DNA of 64,000 nucleotides, taken from positions 4,526,816 to 4,590,815 of the forward strand of contig OZ017769.1 in assembly GCA_963969345.1 (NCBI GenBank), written 5' to 3'. Source of the DNA: Turbatrix aceti. Its lineage: Eukaryota; Nematoda; Chromadorea; Rhabditida; Panagrolaimidae. Position 1 is the first letter of the stretch, and every line of letters starts with the position of its first letter. Both the position numbers and the translations under genes were made by a program. The notes below the pieces were generated by a model, which made no database searches, was not told where the DNA came from, and saw only the letters and a program-made list of their open reading frames with translations. Below are positions 25,919-38,500 of the stretch, in pieces.

Positions 25919-28365
25919 AAAAAAAGAAAGCCGGGTTAGTTATTCGCCGGGCATTGTGCCGTGAAGTGAAAGAGTCAGAAATCGTCCCGAACATGGTCGC
26001 GAATGGCAGAATATTACTTTTGACGGTACTGCTCATCGGCCGGCCAAAAAAGGACTCAACAAAGCGGAAAAATTGAGCGCAAAAATTGTTTTTTTCATAA
26101 ATGACTAACGAGGGAGGAACAACCGTTACCGGCGCCGCGGAGTATCTACCTGAAGCATCAGCAGCAAAAAAAGTACCAAAAACCAAAAAAAATAATCATA
26201 ATCCCTTTTTTTTCGCGAAAAGTTTACTTTTCAAAAAATATAAATAGTTTGCAACGCGAAACCACTTCCCTGAAAAGTCACAAGGCCGTCGTCTCCGTGG
26301 CCGGCGCACCCCGTTATTAGTTATCACTGCTCCTGTGATAATTGAGTCCGTCCCGAGCAAGAAAGCGTGCGCAGAGGAGTGGAGAGTGTCAAGCTGCGTC
26401 GCGAAAGAATAAATAAATTGCCGCCCTCCAGAGAGACAGTTTATTCATTCTAGGTAATGCCAGAAAAAAAAATGACGATCACAAAAATTAACTTCCCCAC
26501 TCTTTTTTTTTTCTTTTCGAGAAAAGCAACAAAAAATAATTATTTCAGCGGCAAAAATCTAGCAAATTCCAATTCCAACTCCAACTTTTTTTTCGAACCC
26601 GGGCAAAAATACGACCACTCATCCATCCACCCCTCCCCCCTGGAAGCCGCAGGAGCAGCAGCCTAAATAAACGCAGTCGTCGGAAGAAAAGCAGCAAAAA
26701 GCCTTCATAAGTGGGTTACAAGTATCGAAAGTGCTTGAAAAAAAACGACGTCGAATGTGTTGTTTTGTTTGTTCCGTCAAAAAAAAACAAAACAAAAAAT
26801 AAGGGACAAAAAAACGCATAAATAATTTGCAAAAAAAATCAGGGAAAAATCAGGAAACCAAACCTTTTTTGTCCCGTCAAAAAAAACCAGCCTACGTGAA
26901 AGATAAAAAAAAAGAGAGAAAAACTCACCAGGAGTGCTACGACAAACGCAGTGCAACAGAGCCGGCGCAGATCTGATCCATTAACAAAGTGATACAACCA
27001 GTCGAACAACAAATAACGAATGTATCTGTCTGCAGGGGCTTGAGATCGATAGCTTTGACTTGTACCTGGTGACAGGAAGGTCGGAGCTTTCTACAAAAAT
27101 TGATTCAAAAAAAAAATCAATGCAAAAAAGCAACGTGATAACAATCAGCGTGGTCGAGAACGAACAAACGCGAGAACCGCCAAAAGACAGAAATTGAGAA
27201 ATTGATCGCGCGCGACAGACGCAATTGACAAAAACGTTCACGATCGTAATCGTAATCGTCGTCGACGGACGGAAAGGCGTAAAAGGGTTTTGATACGAAC
27301 AGGTAGATAAAAAGATCGTATCAAAGGTAAGGGGACCGGCAGGGGGGGGATGTGTGAAATGATGGCCGGGATCCCAATCACAATCGAGATGACAGGGCAG
27401 GTGATTGAATTATAGCCCGGTTGACGGAACACGTTCGTTCGCGCTTGACTGTCATCCCGAGCGAGTGGAGGAACGGAAAAGAAAGGAAAGGCGTGTGTGG
27501 CGGAACAAAAAACAAAGAAAAGCAGGATAAAACAAAAAAGTAGCGTTTATTACTCAGAATTACGTTCAAAAGTGAAAGGCGACAGTTACGTTCAAACGGT
27601 TACTCGCAAGCTTTAAAGCGAACGTAACTCCGGCTAAACCTACCACCTAACAAACTCGAAACCCGCATAAACGCGTTCATCTCTGACAAACGAAAACGAA
27701 CGCAGGATCGGTTTACAGGGCCCCGCAGACCAGCAGACCACTTCCGCCACCTGCAAGTGTTTGCTGAAGGATGTACCTGCGTGATTTTACGATTTAGTTA
27801 GTCCCCCGGCGCTCCTTGCCCCCCCCCATCGGCGGATACGATCGTTCGTTTCTCAAGAAACGTTCCAAAAGATAAATATGCGCGTGTCGAAGAAAGGAGC
27901 AAAGAATCTCGAGCCAGCCTTGACTGATGCCCCCGGAAATGAGTAAACAAACGAATCTCTGGCCTTGCGCCCTGCCCCGGCGTCTGGCGGCCATCGTGGT
28001 ATTGGTGTGGGTAAGTAATGTCGCTTTTATTTCCCGTCCTGGCAGCATCAGCAGCAGCAGCAGCAGCGGGCACGAAGCCAAGTGAAAGTGTACACAAACC
28101 AACCCTTTCCCAAAACGGTCAGGAAAAAGCTAAATGAACTGCTTGCTATCTACAAAGTGCCGGCACCCCCCATGAAGGGAGTTTCCTGACCTGCGGCTGT
28201 TTGGGGTGTGCCTCCCTTCTAAAAGAGCGGTAATATAAGCCAATGGCACTCGACTCGATCCATAAACGAATGGGACCGTTTATGGGAAAGTGCACTGAAA
28301 ATGGCAGAAAAAGGATAAATCAGGGGATATCGTAACAGTAACGACGTTCAATTACGTTCGTTTCA

Positions 28366-28520
28366 GTCAATTCAAATAAAACTGTGGTCCTGGCACGAAA
28401 TTTTTTAGGTCACGTTCAAGTAAAACTGGAATCCTGGCACGAAAAAGTTTTTGGTTACGTTTGTTTACAATTCAAAAAATACGCGACTCCTGGCACGAAA
28501 AGTTTCTTCGATCACGTTTT
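28366..28520. repeat. Three-copy tandem repeat with TCCTGGCACGAAA
   Basis: The words GGTCCTGGCACGAAA, AATCCTGGCACGAAA and GACTCCTGGCACGAAA recur about every 45-60 bp, each followed by a T-rich stretch and then GTCACG, GTTACG or ATCACG. AATAAAACTG or AGTAAAACTG precedes the first two. No coding role is apparent. Confidence 0.7.
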
Positions 28521-29799
28521 TTTTCATTTTTTAAACGGAAGATAACAAATCGCCCTTCCTTCTTCCCGAGTTTAGGTCAGCGCGGCAAGGATGACAGCAT
28601 TTGCCAGGGTCACAATTCATCCGGAACACGAGAGTAGTGTCTAAATGTCAAACGAACGAGCAGCAGCAGTCCTACTTTCCTACTTACTTACTTGATGGAC
28701 AGGAAGATAGCAAGCAGACAGGGTCAACTCCCGGTCGGTCCTGATGTGAGACACGAGTCAAATGTCAGTGGACATCAATGAAATTAGACATGTACATATA
28801 TACTACATCGCAATGTCCCCTGGCCCGAGTTGAATCAAAGCGGCACTTGTCCGCCGGCCGGCAAGGCCGATCGCTACCGGCTGGCTTGATCGAGTGTTGA
28901 CTCACTCCGTCGCCGGCACGGTAAACAATTGTCTTTCCCTTCCGGCAGACGGGCGGGCGGGCGGGCAGGAAGAAACAATAATGGGCGAGGGTAAGTGATC
29001 GTAAACTCTTTTGCGTTCGAACTACGTTCACAAAAAATAGATATTTAGTCAAAAAATGAGGCAGGCGCCGGAAAAATCGTAAACCCCAACCCACAGGGCA
29101 GAACTGGTGACATCGAGCACCAATAACGACGCGACGCTTCCGACGGCAATTTCGACAACTGGTATGTATATTAATTTGATTACGCGGTGAGCACAGCACC
29201 AGCGGACGACTGGGGGGCCTGGTAATTTCCAATTTTGGAAAATTCACTGCACATTGGGTTGGCTGGAGGCGACCGAGAAAAAGACACGACTACGATGCGT
29301 GTTTTCGACCGGAGAAGGGAATTGGCCCGAAAATGGATGGAAAAGACACCTCACAAAAGTATCTGGTCGTTCCCGGGGGACAGGTACAACGTGGTGGCTT
29401 CACGGACCGACGACCACGATAAAAAGGAAAAAAAGGAGGGCGACCAAGAGTCATTCCTCCGAGGCAATAAACTTTCTAAAATTGGAAAAAAACGAGAGAG
29501 GAGATAACTTTGGCCAACGCAGGCGACCGAAACTCAAACAACCTGGCAGAGGTCGGTCGTCGCGTGCCTGCCCTGGGGGCATGGGGCGAAATGGGCCATC
29601 GCATCGGCTGGCAGCAGAGCCAGCTGATGTCCGTTCTATTTCCGGCATGCACCAAAGGCCGGGCTATGCCATGCCGTGCCTTTCCCAGGATGAAACAACA
29701 TCCTTCGCCTAGAACCCGGGGCCACGCTCACGCGTACTCGCCTCCCCCTCGATCTCGCAAAACAAACACTCACGTGCTCCTGGTGCTGGTGGGGGTCGA

Positions 29800-29930
29800 G
29801 TTGGGTGCTGGAGGTGCTGGTGCGGGCTGAGGAGACGCTGACGGACTGATTGAGTGAGGTACCTACTATGTACTACCTCATTTGCATACCTCATACCTCA
29901 ATCAGCTCCACCAGCACCAGCACCGCCAGC
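29800..29930. repeat. Long imperfect hairpin with TGAGGTA/TACCTCA words
   Basis: CTGATTGAG at 29,845-29,853 pairs with CTCAATCAG at about 29,897-29,905. Inner TGAGGTA and TACCTCA words pair as well, and the outer arms GGTGCTGGTG and CACCAGCACC pair. On the minus strand the loop region contains TGAGGTAGTA, the first ten bases of let-7 family miRNAs. The pairing does not place that word in a normal miRNA arm, so I call it only a hairpin. Confidence 0.5.
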
Positions 29931-31519
29931 AGCCACGAGGAGTCCCTCATTACGCACACGTTCGCCCCCTCCCCCCGGAGAGGAGGGGAGGGGGTTGTAA
30001 AAAGAGCAAAGGGCGACGAGCAGCGATGCGCAACTAACAAATAAATACATATTCATTCGCGTAACCGTTGCTACTGCTGCGCGACGACACGATCGAGTGT
30101 CCGACCGATTCAATTTTCAACTGAGACTGACTGCGAAGGAAAAAGGAGTGTTATTGTTGTTGTTATTGTTGATGGGACCTGCTGGGGATGAACAATGCCT
30201 CCGGTTAACCTGGCGGACAGGTCAGAGAACATACAACCCCCCAGGACATGAAAACATGAATCGACCCGAAATCCGAGATGTAACTTCGATTTTTACGATT
30301 CATTTCAAAAGCAGGTAAACAGAAGCCAAAAAAGTCTAAAAAGCAAATAAATATTTTTTTCCTGCGACTAGTAAAAAAACAACTTTTACCTTGAACTGGA
30401 CTCTACCTGCCCTTGAGGGCCCCTACCTGCCCCATCCGGGGATTTGACTACCTGCTAATGTGTTCCAATGACTGCGCCGCCACCACTGCCGTCGGGATAA
30501 AAAAAAAACAGCGGCGCAGCCCATTGGCACGTGTTCAACGAGCGTTACAGTCCAAAAATAAATATTTTGCACGCCAAAAAACAAACAGCCGTGGGAGAGG
30601 AGGGTGGAGGTAAATTTGACTTAACCCACCCCCAAACAAGGTGACTCGTGGCATTTGAGTAATTTGACGACTTCCAAAATGCTCTTCAGGAGGAAATAGA
30701 AAACCGAAGGTGTTGCAGGGACCGCGTGACATCGAATGTGCCAGGTCCCGTCTTCCACGTCCGTAGAAAAAAAAAAGGTGCAGCCAGCACCCGCACCCGG
30801 TAAAAAGTCAGGTATCGGGTTGCACGGATCGGCAGTCACCAAAAAACATTGACGAATATTTATCAAAAGCTGGGAGTTTCCGTCAAAAAAAAGAAAAAGA
30901 ATGAGCACTAATATTTGTTATTTGTCTTGCCCGGCGAATTCGAGGAAAATTTCAATGCATTCATTCAGAAAATGATAACTCGGACCGGGCAAGAAAAGAT
31001 CCAAGGTGGCCCATTGAAGTTTTTTTCATTCTTTGAAAGAAAAACTTTTTCGCCCGATCAAAATCAATCAAAAAAAATTTTCCGAGCGCATAATGGAAAA
31101 TTTAAAAAAAAATGGATGGTCAGCGGAATGACCACAACCACAGCTTTTGCTCGCGGACATGACGAATGAACTGGTTAGCGAGAAAAAAAAATGAATTAGC
31201 ACCACGCCCGACACGACCGGGCACCCAGAGAGTGAGGAGCATCGGCAGAGGCGAAACACTTAATCAGCCATGCTGCCGAACCGGAATTCGCTCGCCTCTC
31301 GCTCCGAGCGTCCAAAACGAAACCGCCTGCGCCTGCCTGCGCCGTGCCAGAACAGAATGCTGGCCAGTCGCGGACGACTGACCGGCTCGGCCCGGCCAAG
31401 CACGCCATAAACAAAAATTCTGGGCATGCATAAAAAAGCAGGGGCACCTACTGAACAAGGAACTGCCCCGGGCATATGTTTTTTTTCAATTAAAAAAAAT
31501 TGAAAAGTGCAAAACAAGG

Positions 31520-31570
31520 TGCACGTGTTCGCCGGACGCCCTCCCGAAGATGGTCCGGCGAACACGTGCA
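31520..31570. repeat. Perfect 17-bp hairpin
   Basis: TGCACGTGTTCGCCGGA (31,520-31,536) is the exact reverse complement of 31,554-31,570, with a 17-base loop. The stem is GC-rich. There is no T run typical of bacterial terminators, and the function is unknown. Confidence 0.75.
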
Positions 31571-32973
31571 GGCCAGTGCCTCTGGGTTCGGTCCCAGCCA
31601 AAGCACCACCGAGTGAAGCAATCCATCATCCAAGTTCATAAATAAACCCGCTGCTGACAACAAAGGAGTCAAATAATGCGTCGGATTAAACCGTCGAGTG
31701 CAGGGGCTTACTTAGTGGTCAGTTGGACAAAACGAAACAAAAGAAGGGCTCCAAGAGGACTGCTCTTCTTCGAGCCCCGTTTTTTTCGGTCTCGTGAGTT
31801 CAGGTGCTTGCTTCGCCCAGCAAACTTCCGCCTAAAGAGATCAGCGCAGGTGAAAATCTTTTTTTTACTCTTTCGGCCAAAGAATAACTTTTTTTGGATT
31901 CAGAGCGGTGTAAGAAAATTTTGAAAAATGTCGTGAACAAGCTCAGCTTCTAGATAAATTAAATCAAGTTTGGCTAACACAAAAGAAAAAAGACAGACGC
32001 ATTCTGGCACGCGTGTGCCGGCAAAATACGTTTCGCGACAAATGAATGGCCAGTGGACCGGAACGATGACAGCTGCGAAACCCGCGTTTGTAGACGCCCA
32101 AACTCGGAGAATGGCACGCGGAGCTGCGTTCACCGGCCTGAAGGCGGAGGGAAAAAAGGTTGAAGCGTGCAAAAAGCACGACCTTTGATCAACCAACCAG
32201 GAACTCCAAAATGATAATAAATAATATTCGACGTCCGTCAACAAAAAATTCCCGGGGCAACCGAAGGCAACAATTTCACTAATATTTTCACCACCGTTGG
32301 CAACCGGCGCAATGGCAATGACGAATAGACAGACACGCGCCAAACAACTCATTACCAGCCAGCGACCTCACCCCAACAACCACAACAACCCTCCGGGTCG
32401 GTCGGGAGTGACCCGACCGACCAGGACCGGGACTGGGTCTGCGCACGACAGCTATCAACGACCAACTGGACTGCCGAGGCCAGCAGCAGCAAGCAACCGA
32501 GTAGTGTCCAGCGCAAGTGACCGTCGCGGCACAACGAGGCGCAATTTCGAGACCAGGCCATCACTAATCCAGGCGGGTGCCTCATCGAGTGCCTATTTGC
32601 CGCGTCCTCGTCTCTCGTCTCGTCCGCACAGAAATTCATTTGCGGCGATGCCTCCTCCTCGCAGCGTTCGTTCGTTCGGCAAAGTTGCGCAAAAGTGGAA
32701 ATAAAGCCTTCCTTGGTCTTCGGGCGTTTGATGAGGAATTAATGACCTCTCCTCAGGGACAGCTCAGTCTGACGGAAGCCTTCTCGATGCGGCGTGGAAG
32801 CGTCGGTCGACGGAGGAATGCCACTTTCAAAGTACGACGTGACAGGGCTGCTATACAGCTTCCAGGGCACAAAATGGACCATTTGAGGCACTGAAAGTAA
32901 GAAAAACGAGCACAGAAGAAAGAACAAAAGTACAAATTGTGTTCTTTTTTGAAGGAAACGATATTTTATACTC

Positions 32974-33061
32974 TGCGTTGTCTCAAGCGGATTTTTTTCG
33001 ATCAACGTAAACAAAACTGTATTTTGCGTTGTCTCAAGCGGATTTTTTTTCCGATCAACGT
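32974..33061. repeat. Two-copy tandem repeat, period 51 bp
   Basis: TGCGTTGTCTCAAGCGGATT followed by T residues and CGATCAACGT occurs at 32,974-33,008 and again at 33,025-33,061, differing only in the length of the T run and one inserted C. Confidence 0.8.
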
Positions 33062-34973
33062 TCAGCCAAAAGTAACAATTTTTTCGCTTTTTTTTGAGCA
33101 AAAGTGACTCTGCCAAATTATTCCACCCCATTTAATGCCTTAATACCGACGACACAGGCACATGGTTCATCTTCTCCCGCGTGGATTATTGGTAATACGA
33201 GTGTTCGTCTAATTAGGAAGACAAAAAAGTCTCGTGTAATTGGATGACATACCAGCCGGCAAACAAAGTGAACAGAAGGCCGGAATGGAATTGATCACGG
33301 GAACTTTTTCAGTACGAAAAATTTAACACAGTTACGGTAACGATAGACACAGCCAATTTAGGCAGAAAGCCCCGTTGCTACCTGCCTAAGCGCTTTCGCG
33401 CATAATTGCCGCCCAGAAAAGGACCCAGGCCTAGGCCTAGGGCTCTTTCAAATGCATATGAGTAAAACATGAATCCTTTCCGGATAATTCTTGGTCATGG
33501 CAAGCACGCTATCCATTCACAGGACCATTCATAAACGATAATTGAATTACGCTAACCACTGTAGCCCCGGAGACAAGCGTGCCATTGTCCGGACGCAACA
33601 GTGCGGGACTGAGGGACGACTCTCGAGTAAGGAGAGAGGAATAACCGTAAAATGGGAACATGAATAAGTCAGGTGCCGTCGCGTCGTTCAATGAGGCCTA
33701 AAGTGGTGAAAATGAACTAGCGCTAACATCAGGGAGGGAAGGTGAGTCTGGGGAAAGGGGGGACCGATTCCATTCGCCAAAGAGGCCTCGCGAAGGGTAA
33801 TTGACGGTTTGGTGCCGAGCAGACTGGCTAGAACATGAACATGCGACAGTTGAGTCAATTGACAACCGGCACAGGCAATCGGGCGTTTTGTTTCATGACT
33901 GACATGTCCAAGAGAGAAGTCAGCAGTCAGTTCAGGAAGCTTGGTGCCAGAACTCGCCGACACGCCATCAGAGTTCCGCTTGCCGGTCTGAATGCCAAAT
34001 GTAAGAGGGTCCTAAACTCGGCAGTGACGACATGCCAACTAAAATAGAAAATAAAAAAAAATAGGATACTTATTCTATTTTGTAGCATGATCGGTCGATA
34101 TCGCATTCATGCACCCCAAAATCCGCTACTCGCGTCCGGATTTTTTCAATGACCCTCTCAAAGCAGGCGGTTTCAAGCACAGCCGGCGTCAGACAGGCGT
34201 ATTGCTCGCCAATTAGGATAATTAACACTCTTGAACCCGCGCAGGTCGGACTGAGTGGGTGGGTGGGTGCTTCGACAGTTGCTATGTGAAAATCATGCGC
34301 GAAGACAAAAACTGACGGTTGGTAGGTTGCCCGGCAAAAAGTCCCGCACAGTAAGTCGGTGAGCACAATCGGGCATTGTGGCACTGTTTCAAAGGTGAAA
34401 TTTGACCCCTCACCTGACCGTCTTTGACATGAAAAGAGACAAAGCAGCAGGGAAAGGTGGAATGAGTGATTTGGAAAAACAATGGCCCAGCCGGTAGTCT
34501 TTAGCCTCCGAACAAAGGAGAAACGAAGGCATTACCAAGGAAGAAGGTCTGTCGCCGAAAATATGTGTTTTGAACGCCGCTAGGGAAGTAAGAGAGTAAA
34601 AAATGACATTCCGGATGAAAAAGTGGCGACAGGAAAGCATTATCGCTAAAAAATGATCTTTTTTGTGAAATATCACTTTCAACAGATCCTGCTTGGGAAA
34701 GGATATCGCAGGAGATCCGGATCACAGGAGATGGGGGGGGTGTGCAACTGACTCCCTCTTATTCATTAGCCCGAATGAAAACCGTCAATCATCGCTGGCT
34801 CTCCGGATTCGTACGCATAAAACCCTCAAACCACTTAATCAGACGAACAGAGAGGATATAGAGAGGGTTTTTAATTTTTTTGATTAAGGGTTACAAAAAT
34901 GTAATAAAAAATGAGTGTCCAAATCAACGACCAAAATATTATTTTTGAATTCAATTCGGGGAACGAACATGCA

Positions 34974-35133
34974 AGGTTTCGAGTCGAAAGTTATCATTTG
35001 CCCGATTTCGTGTCGGGACCATACAGAATGTAAAACATATGAGGTTTCGACACGAAAGCTATTATTTGAATAACTTCGCGTCGAGACCATACGCGAATGC
35101 TATCATTTGAATGATTTCGTTTCGAGACCACAC
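34974..35133. repeat. Degenerate tandem repeat, about 2.5 copies
   Basis: The block GGTTTCGAGTCGAAAG, then TTATCATTTG, ATTTCGTGTCGGGACCATAC recurs as GGTTTCGACACGAAAG, TTATTTGAATAACTTCG, CGTCGAGACCATAC and partly as TATCATTTGAATGATTTCG, TTTCGAGACCAC. It contains many TTTCG/CGAAA words. Confidence 0.65.
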
Positions 35134-35202
35134 AAACACTTCCTTTCTTTCCCCTTTTTTTTGTAATTTTTACTCATTCTTTTTTTCAAACCTTGTGCCA
35201 TA

Positions 35203-35394
35203 ATGAACTACAGCATGCTGAACCGCGCTGTAGTTGACAACATCCTCATCGATGTAGACGTCCTCTTCATCCAGCACTGCAAGACCCCCTCAACCGTCCC
35301 AGCCCCGGCCGACGCCCAGATGCCCGAGCCCATCTCGACAGTCGGAGGCGTGGATGTCTTCGACTACACCCTCGCTTTTGGCCTCGACCTCTGA
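35203..35394 (+). CDS. Possible short gene or exon, 63 residues, unknown
   Basis: An ATG at 35,203 opens 63 codons to TGA at 35,392-35,394. It is not recognised. The reason to list it is composition: most codons end in C or G, unlike the AT-rich surroundings, and the frame is the cleanest of the six. There is no signal peptide or membrane segment, and the C-terminal half is rich in Pro and Ala. It faces the 3' end of the Kunitz gene, whose stop is at 35,534. There is no clear splice acceptor before the ATG. It could be a small protein, a last exon, or chance. Confidence 0.35.
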   Translation: MNYSMLNRAVVDNILIDVDVLFIQHCKTPSTVPAPADAQMPEPISTVGGVDVFDYTLAFGLDL

Positions 35395-35533
35395 CCCCTG
35401 ACCAGAAGATCACGCTTTATGATGGATGGCAAAGAAACGAGAAAAGTCGTCAATAGGATGAGATAAAGGGCATCGTCATTTTTCGCGTCGGATTGTACCT
35501 CCTTTACGCAAACGCACACAAACGCACGCAGGC

Positions 35534-38500
35534 CTACGATAGGGCAGCAGCGAGACTCGGGCCGCTGCCGTTGAGCTGCACCCTGCAGCAGATGAAACCG
35601 TTTTCGCTGCCTGTGTAGAGGCACGCCGAGTTATCCGGGCACGATTGGGGCGTACCGTTACGCGCGTAGGGATTGCACGTGCGGTAGTTGCCGGCTAGCT
35701 CGACAGGAACCAGGTTGGCTGGTTGAGGGGGGCAGACGTCTGAAAAATCCAAATTTGTTGTTTGTTCACTTTTTTTAATTTTTTTCAAAAATGAATCGAT
35801 TTTTTTTTTCTTTTTTTTATAATTTTTTTAAAACTCACTCGGAAGACGGACGTCGCTTTCAAGACCGCAGCAAATGTATCGTTCCAAATTCGTCGAAAAC
35901 TGGCAGTGACGGTTCGCGCCACATCCCTGAATGGCATCGTTGATCGGAGCGGACGGGCTACAGTACCGGTACTGGGCACCACCTTCGCCGGGAACTGGCA
36001 CCAGCTGGGGTGGGCAGACTGCAAAAAAATTTTCCCTACCAAAAGTCCTCAAAAAAAGTCAACTCACATCCAGTATCCACCGTATCAGGCGACCGACAGC
36101 AGTAGAACGAATTAACCGCCGCCGTAGTTGTCGAGAACCAGCAGAAGAAGTTTCCAGGGCACGCGCCGTCGACGTTGGGGGTGCACTGCATTGGCTGAAG
36201 TGACAGTGCCGAGATGAAAGGCGTCGAGGACACCGGGCAGAGCGCCTGAAGTTCCATGGAAGCTCCACAACAGACGTTCTGGTCGAGAAGGGGCGACGAG
36301 TAGCACGTGTACCCCTCGGGACAGCCCCCGGACACACGACCTGATCCACCGGGGTTCGAGCATTGTACGATTCTCGAGTTTTCAGACTCCTTGGAAACCA
36401 CTGTTCCGGGTGGACACGCTTCGCTGAGGCAGTAGTTCTGACACGCCTTCTGCGTCGCAAAATTGTTTCTATTGCCTTCACAGCCGTTGTACTCGAAAGT
36501 CTGGCAGGTCTTGGTGTCCGCGTTGAAGTAGTAACGAGTGATTCTCGTCGAACTGCATCGGACGCCGACGTCGCGGGGCTGACTGCAGACGTAGTTCTTC
36601 GACGGGCAGCACAGAGATTTCGTCTGGTATACTGTACCGGTCCAGGTAGTGACAGGTGTGCAGTAGTGGGTCGAAGGGCATTGGCGGTTGGACATGCACG
36701 ATCGGGCAGCGCCGTTGGGCTCCTTCCAGACCTCTCCACCGTCGGGGCAACTCTCGACGCGACAGTAATCCTTGCAATCCTGCTGGGTGGCAAAGTTGTT
36801 CGAATTTCCATCACACCCGTTAAACGAGTACGTCTGGCAGGTGCGGGTCGTGCTGTCGTAGTACCATCTCGTAACCGCCGGGCCACAGACTGCTCCCGAC
36901 TTGGAAGCCAGCGAGCAGGTATACGCCTGCGTCGGACAACAACCATAAGTCGTGCCATCGTAGTAGCAATAGTAATTTGCAGGACAGGTCGTTGTGACCG
37001 AAGTCGCGCCACCGCAGATGATAAAATTGCTGTTGGAATCGGTGAGCGCGGTTCCCTGGATGCACTGGGGCTCGCTGCGGGCATCGCGACAGTAATTCTG
37101 GCACGAAGAATACGAATCAAAGTTATTGGCATTGCCCTGGCACCCGGAGTAGATAAACTCTTCGCAGTTGCCGGTCTTGGCGTTGAACCACCACCGGTTG
37201 CTGTACGTGCCACAGTTGCCCTGCTCACGCGGAAGCTTGCACACGTACTGCGGACGTGGACAGCAGACGCCGCCAAAGGTCGTTGAGCCGGAGGTCGACT
37301 CGCAGGAGTGAGTCGATGGACAGCTGTTGGCACCGTTGCCCGTGGGCGAGCATTCCATGTTGCGTTCACCGCTCGAGTCCTTGAGGGGTTCACCGGCGCT
37401 ACACAAAACTGAAAACCGCTCATTTAAGAAACTGTAAAACACTTCTGAAAAGCTAAAAACTCACTTCTAGAACAGAATTTCTCGCAGTGATCCTGGGACA
37501 AGAAATTGTTGAAATTACCACCCTGTCCGAGGTAGCTGAACTGGATGCAACGGCCTTCACGCGAATCATAGTAGAATCGGGGGTACGTGTTGCCGGAGCC
37601 GTCGGGGATACCGACGTCGAAGTACTCAGATGGCAGGCCACCGGCTGTGTTGTACACTTCGGTGGGGATAGCGCCGTTGCGGGAGCAAATGTGCACTGAA
37701 AAATAAAAAAAAATGAATGGCATAATTCGGCGTAGATAAATTCTAAAAAAAATAAAAAAACTTACGATAGGTAGGACAGCACTGTTGAAGGGTGCCCATC
37801 GTCGTGCAGACGTAGTTGGGGTTGTTGCAGCCATTATCGTTGCCCTGACAGTAGACGGGTTCTTGCTTCACACCGGTAGTACGATCACGGTAAAGCGGAA
37901 GGCCGCGGTTGCAGGCTGAAACGATAAAATGAATCGTAATCCAAGTAACGGAAAAATGCGTGCGAAGCAAAATATCGTAATTGAAGTAATAAGTGAAGCT
38001 TCGTATCGTAACTTCGTTACTTTTGTATCGTTTATGTGTTATTCGATTATCGTAAACATGCTTGCAACATGCGAGGTAACTTCTTTCGGAAAAAAAATAT
38101 GCCTGCAACATGCGAACGAAAAATCGTAACAGAAGTAACAAATAAAGTATTCTTACTTTGTTACTTTTTGTATCGTTTCCCTGTTTTGCTATACGATTAT
38201 ATATTTATTACAAACATGTTAGTCATTACTGTAACCCCGTATGACATCATACCCTGCCTAAGGTTTGTTCAAATCCGATGATCGTTGATGTTGATTGTTT
38301 TGTAACGGATCACCTCTCTTTTCCTTGTTTTTTTTCTCATTTACAAATACTAATCCCGATGTCCGATGTTCGATGCTACATTGCTAGTGGGCTCTCTATT
38401 ACGTCTTGTCCACCACTTATTCCTCCCTGCTACCTGCTATCCTGAGTGGTAAAAAGTGCACGTTAGGAGGTTAAAGAATCTTGAGGACGTCTCTCGAAAT

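Larger units (their letters stand above)
25919..35202. other. Gene-poor region of about 9.3 kb
   Basis: No believable gene was found on either strand. Reading frames are short or low-complexity and are not bounded by good splice sites. Features seen are a GGCACGAAA tandem repeat (28,366-28,520), an AGTAATCGTAATCG-like run at 27,240-27,260, a C/G-rich GGGC run near 28,952-28,970, a long imperfect hairpin at about 29,800-29,930, a perfect 17-bp hairpin at 31,520-31,570, a 51-bp tandem duplication at 32,974-33,061 and a degenerate tandem repeat at 34,974-35,133. Regulatory DNA for the flanking genes could lie here. Confidence 0.5.

Noticed and set aside
29860..29905. let-7 microRNA gene
   Set aside because: The seed word is present but the predicted pairing puts it across the loop, so a normal precursor is not formed.
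36363..37286. Long plus-strand reading frame of 307 codons
   Set aside because: It is exactly antisense to exon 6 of the Kunitz/lustrin gene. The Cys-rich codons opposite give an open frame by composition.
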